A DNA stretch of 5,367 bases from Candidatus Moranbacteria bacterium RIFCSPLOWO2_12_FULL_48_12 (GTDB taxonomy: Bacteria > Patescibacteriota > Minisyncoccia > Moranbacterales > UBA1568). Positions within the stretch are counted from its first letter, which is position 1; each line of letters starts with the position of its first letter. A program made the position numbers and the translations under genes. This document shows positions 2,805 through 5,367 of this stretch, piece after piece. The stretch lies in contig MFSB01000048.1 in NCBI GenBank assembly GCA_001784735.1, forward strand, positions 1 to 5,367, read 5' to 3'. The notes beneath the pieces are model-generated. The model did no database searches and had not been told where the DNA came from. It saw only the letters and a program-made list of their open reading frames with translations.

Positions 2805-5330
2805 ATGAAAAAAGCCTACAATCCGAAGAAAATCGAGGCCAAGTGGCAGAAAGAATGGGCAGAGAGCGGCGTTTACCTTCAGTATGGGCGAAAAAAGAAG
2901 TTTTATGTGCTCGATATGTTTCCTTATCCGTCCGGAGCGGGGCTTCATGTGGGGCATCCTAAGGGCTACATTGCGACCGATGTGTTGGCGCGGATGAAGC
3001 AATTGCAGGGGTATGGAGTGCTTCATCCGATGGGCTGGGATGCCTTCGGTCTGCCGGCCGAGCAATTCGCGCTCAAGAACAAAGTCCATCCGGAAAAGGC
3101 GGTCAAAGAAAATATCAAGACGTTCAAAAAACAATTGGGGAAAATCGGCTTTACCTATGATTGGGAACGGGAAATCAATACCACTGATCCGGAGTATTAC
3201 AAATGGACGCAGTGGATTTTTTTACAAATGTGGAAAAAAGGACTGGCATATGAATCACACGACCCCATCAACTGGTGCCCCAAGTGTTTGACAGGGCTGG
3301 CCAACGAAGACTTGGAGAATGGGCGTTGTGAGCGCTGCGGGAGCCTTGTCGAGAAGCGGCCACTGCGCCAGTGGGTGCTCCGGATGACCAAGTATGCGGA
3401 TAGATTGCTTCACGATTTGGATACGGAAAAGCTTGAGTGGAGCGAATCCATCAAAGAACAGCAGAGAAACTGGATTGGCCGTTCCGAAGGGGCTGTGGTG
3501 AAATTTCCAATTTCTAATTTCCAATTTCTAAATAAATCCAAAATCCAAAATCCAAAATCCAAAATCGATTTTCTGGAAGTATATACGACGCGCTTGGATA
3601 CGATTTTCGGCTGTACGTATGTCATATTGGCACCGGAGCACCCGCTGTTAAAGAATCTCGAATCTCGAATCTCGAATCTTAGTGAAGTGAAAAAGTATAT
3701 CAGGCAAGCAGTCGGAAAATCGGATCTTGAACGAACCGAGCTGAATAAAGAAAAAACAGGTGTTGAGCTGAAAGGGATTTATGTTATCAATCCGGCAACA
3801 ACGGAGAAAATCCCGGTCTGGGTGGCTGATTTTGTTTTGGTGCAGTACGGTACCGGGGCGGTGTTTGCCGATGCGCATGATAAGCGCGATTTCGATATGG
3901 CCAAGAAATACAGTATTCCTTTGAAGGTATCTATCAAACCCGCTGACAATGAAGAGCTGTGGCACAAAGTGGAACGTTTGGAGGAATGTTTTGAAGGAGA
4001 AGGAATTTTGGTGCATTCTACTCAATTTGATGGACTAACTTCGGCAGATGCTCGGCCGAAAATAATTGATTGGCTGGCGAAACAAAATTTGGCAAAGAAA
4101 AAAGTGAATTATAAGATGCGGGACTGGCCATTTTCGCGGCAGAGGTATTGGGGCGAACCGATTCCACTTATTCATTGTGATAAATGTGGCGTAGTAGCAG
4201 TGCCGGAAAAAGATCTGCCGGTGAAATTGCCGAAAGTGAAGTCCTATGAGCCGACCGATACCGGAGAATCACCGCTGGCCAGTATCGCTTCTTGGGTGAA
4301 CGTGAAGTGTCCGAAATGCAAGGGAAGTGCACAGCGGGAAACCAACACCATGCCACAGTGGGCTGGATCGTCATGGTACTACCTCGCATATGTCATGCGA
4401 GGAATTTCCCCGCCTGCCGGACGGGCAGGTAATTTCCAATTTCCAATTTCCAAATACAAGAAAGCTTTTGATTACTGGATCCCTGTGGATGTCTATGTCG
4501 GTGGGACGGAACATGCAACACGCCATTTGCTCTATGCGCGGTTTTGGCACAAATTTCTCTATGATATCAAGGCGGTTTCCGGGAAAGAACCGTTCAAGAA
4601 GCTCGTCAATCAGGGGCTGATCGTGGCAACAGATGGTCGCAAGATGTCCAAGCGTTGGAATAACGTCATCAATCCGGACGATATGGTAGCCCAGTTCGGG
4701 GCGGATGCTTTCCGTATCTATGAAATGTTCATGGGGCCGTTCACGCAGTCGATCGCCTGGAATACGGCCGGTGTCGTAGGGGCAAGGCGTTTTCTGGAAA
4801 AAGTTTGGAAACTTGGCTCACGAATATCCACGAATAAAACCACAAATGACACAAATAAAAATATTGAGATCCTTTTACATAAGACGATTAGAAAGGTTGG
4901 AGAGGATATTGAGAATTTCAAATTCAACACGGCTATCAGCGCGCTGATGATTCTTGTCAATGCTCTTGAAAAAGAAGATCACTTATCACGTATCACTTAT
5001 CGAACATCTCTCCTGCTCCTCAGCCCGTTCGCGCCTCATATAACCGAAGAATTGTGGGCGGCAGCGGGGGAAAAGAAATCTATTTTTCTCGCGCAGTGGC
5101 CGAAATGGGACGCGAAGAAGATCATTGAAGAGATGAAAACGATCGTGGTGCAGGTGAACGGCAAAGTGCGCGCCACGCTTCAGATGGTGACCGGTTCGGA
5201 CGAGGAGGCTGTAAAATCCCAAGCACTCAAAGATATCAAAGTTCAGGCACACATCGCTGGCAAAGAAATCCACAAAGTGATCTATATTCAGGATAAGATT
5301 CTGAATCTGGTGGTACGAGAAAGGGTATGA
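2805..5330 (+). CDS. leuS: Leucyl-tRNA synthetase (LeuRS)
   Basis: This cytosolic class I synthetase charges tRNA-Leu with leucine. At 841 aa it is full length for a bacterial LeuRS. The HIGH motif is HVGH (48-51) in FPYPSGAGLHVGH. A zinc ribbon has C158/C161 and C175/C178. The CP1 editing domain has the Thr-rich TTRLDT (261-266) and GTGAVFADAHDKRDF, which keeps the AHD aspartate. A second Cys pair set is C458/C461 and C502/C505. SSWYY and DVYVGGTEHATRHLLYARF precede the signature KMSKR (613-617), normally KMSKS. The anticodon-binding domain includes SPFAPHITEELW, and the C-terminal domain (about 775-841) has VVQVNGKVRA. The ATG is preceded by a weak purine-rich GAAAAGAG and by its own promoter candidate. 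Five variable linkers are encoded by short repeat DNA (about residues 235-254, 284-292, 536-550, 672-687, 725-733), without disrupting catalytic motifs. The gene therefore appears functional. Confidence 0.98.
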   Translation: MKKAYNPKKIEAKWQKEWAESGVYLQYGRKKKFYVLDMFPYPSGAGLHVGHPKGYIATDVLARMKQLQGYGVLHPMGWDAFGLPAEQFALKNKVHPEKAVKENIKTFKKQLGKIGFTYDWEREINTTDPEYYKWTQWIFLQMWKKGLAYESHDPINWCPKCLTGLANEDLENGRCERCGSLVEKRPLRQWVLRMTKYADRLLHDLDTEKLEWSESIKEQQRNWIGRSEGAVVKFPISNFQFLNKSKIQNPKSKIDFLEVYTTRLDTIFGCTYVILAPEHPLLKNLESRISNLSEVKKYIRQAVGKSDLERTELNKEKTGVELKGIYVINPATTEKIPVWVADFVLVQYGTGAVFADAHDKRDFDMAKKYSIPLKVSIKPADNEELWHKVERLEECFEGEGILVHSTQFDGLTSADARPKIIDWLAKQNLAKKKVNYKMRDWPFSRQRYWGEPIPLIHCDKCGVVAVPEKDLPVKLPKVKSYEPTDTGESPLASIASWVNVKCPKCKGSAQRETNTMPQWAGSSWYYLAYVMRGISPPAGRAGNFQFPISKYKKAFDYWIPVDVYVGGTEHATRHLLYARFWHKFLYDIKAVSGKEPFKKLVNQGLIVATDGRKMSKRWNNVINPDDMVAQFGADAFRIYEMFMGPFTQSIAWNTAGVVGARRFLEKVWKLGSRISTNKTTNDTNKNIEILLHKTIRKVGEDIENFKFNTAISALMILVNALEKEDHLSRITYRTSLLLLSPFAPHITEELWAAAGEKKSIFLAQWPKWDAKKIIEEMKTIVVQVNGKVRATLQMVTGSDEEAVKSQALKDIKVQAHIAGKEIHKVIYIQDKILNLVVRERV
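3502..3566. repeat. Double heptamer tandem repeat in leuS (editing-domain entry)
   Basis: Four copies of a 7-bp unit AATTTCC/AATTTCT run from 3502 to 3529. After a short junction, four copies of TCCAAAA follow (3537-3564). They encode about residues 235-254 (PISNFQF...NPKSKI), between GRSEGAVVKF and the CP1 strand that leads to TTRLDT. Typical LeuRS proteins have a much shorter acidic linker here, so this is probably an in-frame insertion of about 15 residues. The heptamer architecture resembles the heptanucleotide STRR repeats known from filamentous cyanobacteria, though the host need not be related. Confidence 0.85.
3653..3680. repeat. GAATCTC x4 heptamer repeat in leuS
   Basis: Four consecutive 7-bp units, GAATCTC three times and GAATCTT once, encode NLESRISNL just after the conserved APEHPLL of the editing domain. 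Unlike the neighbouring tract, the linker length is close to that of typical LeuRS, so the repeat appears to replace linker sequence rather than lengthen it. The reverse complement GAGATTC also occurs once in the upstream element (124-130). Confidence 0.8.
4411..4455. repeat. Composite GC hairpin plus AATTTCC heptamers in leuS
   Basis: A hairpin with arms CCTGCC (4413-4418) and GGCAGG (4424-4429) and a 5-nt loop is followed at once by three AATTTCC units (4431-4451) and AAAT. It encodes about residues 536-550 (PPAGRAGNFQFPIS) between SSWYYL and the DYWIPVDVYVGG strand. The spacing there is about 11 residues longer than in E. coli LeuRS. The AATTTCC unit is the same as at 3502-3529, which shows one family used twice in one gene, here joined to a second, GC-rich element. 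Confidence 0.8.
4819..4862. repeat. CACGAATA/CACAAATG box repeat in leuS
   Basis: Four boxes, CACGAATA (4819), CACGAATA (4829), CACAAATG (4841) and CACAAATA (4850), are spaced 10, 12 and 9 bp, close to one DNA turn. They encode about residues 672-687 (SRISTNKTTNDTNKN), a polar linker between KVWKL and the helix ILLHKTIRKVGEDIENF in the anticodon-binding domain. The box sequences match the atpD tract at 525-568. Confidence 0.75.
4978..5001. repeat. ATCACTT-type heptamer repeat in leuS
   Basis: ATCACTT (4978-4984), ATCACGT (4985-4991), ATCACTT (4992-4998) and a partial ATC give three full 7-bp units. They encode about residues 725-733 (DHLSRITYR) between ALEKE and the conserved SPFAPHITEELW. 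Linker length is near normal, so this is a substitution-like placement. It is the shortest of the tracts and could in principle be chance, but the shared 7-bp period argues against that. Confidence 0.65.
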
Positions 5331-5337
5331 AATTCCT

Positions 5338-5342
5338 AGGGG
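5338..5342 (+). promoter_or_regulatory. Shine-Dalgarno deciding the next gene's start
   Basis: AGGGG (5338-5342) lies 6 nt before the ATG at 5349. It is the clearest Shine-Dalgarno in the window and favours this ATG over one at 5357 in another frame. It falls just past the leuS stop, which suggests translation of a downstream gene from the leuS mRNA. Confidence 0.55.
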
Positions 5343-5348
5343 ATTAAG

Positions 5349-5367
5349 ATGAATTTATGGAAAAAGT
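5349..5367 (+). CDS. Start of a downstream gene, truncated by the window edge
   Basis: An ATG 18 bp after the leuS stop, preceded by a good Shine-Dalgarno, opens a frame reading MNLWKK before the window ends. Six residues are too few to name a function. The short spacing with no terminator suggests co-transcription with leuS. A 6-codon frame starting at 5327 inside the leuS stop was not preferred because it ends at once. Confidence 0.45.

Noticed and set aside
3502..5001. CRISPR array
   Set aside because: The repeat units are 7 bp and contiguous, without unique spacers of 25-40 bp, and they are translated as part of LeuRS.

Overview
The window reads as ordinary bacterial chromosome. It carries two F1-ATPase genes (atpD, atpC), a stand-alone response-regulator receiver gene, and leuS, followed by the first codons of one more gene. 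No viral, plasmid, CRISPR or toxin/defence gene is visible. Small spacers, a single-domain receiver, a LeuRS with a KMSKR signature, and short dispersed repeats placed in-frame inside housekeeping genes together suggest a Candidate Phyla Radiation (Patescibacteria, Parcubacteria-like) genome. That assignment is inference from style, not from a database match. UGA appears only as a terminator (atpD, leuS) and glycine uses GGN codons, so there is no sign of the UGA=Gly code of some CPR lineages.

Layout: 1-216 is non-coding and holds an inverted-repeat element of about 110 bp (73-183). atpD (217-1638) encodes the F1 beta subunit. A 133-bp gap filled by a long AT-rich inverted repeat (1649-1757) separates it from atpC (1772-2224, epsilon subunit). 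A promoter candidate at the end of atpC drives a 131-aa CheY-like receiver (2276-2671), which ends at a strong intrinsic terminator (2691-2722). A second promoter candidate (2724-2752) starts leuS (2805-5330). A Shine-Dalgarno and ATG at 5338-5351 open the next gene.

The genes are a metabolic/translation mix rather than one pathway. Beta and epsilon belong to the same F1 complex. The receiver and LeuRS look like separate transcription units.

The most striking signal is repeat DNA inside genes. leuS carries four tracts built on 7-bp units (AATTTCY/TCCAAAA, GAATCTC, AATTTCC next to a GC hairpin, ATCACKT). atpD and leuS each carry a tract built on CACGAATA/CACAAATG-like boxes about one helical turn apart. 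All are in-frame and lie in variable linkers of the proteins. Because 7 is not divisible by 3, each pure heptamer array encodes the same cyclic heptapeptide in every frame of a strand. Three of the four heptamers are stop-free in all six frames, which could explain how such tracts survive inside essential genes.
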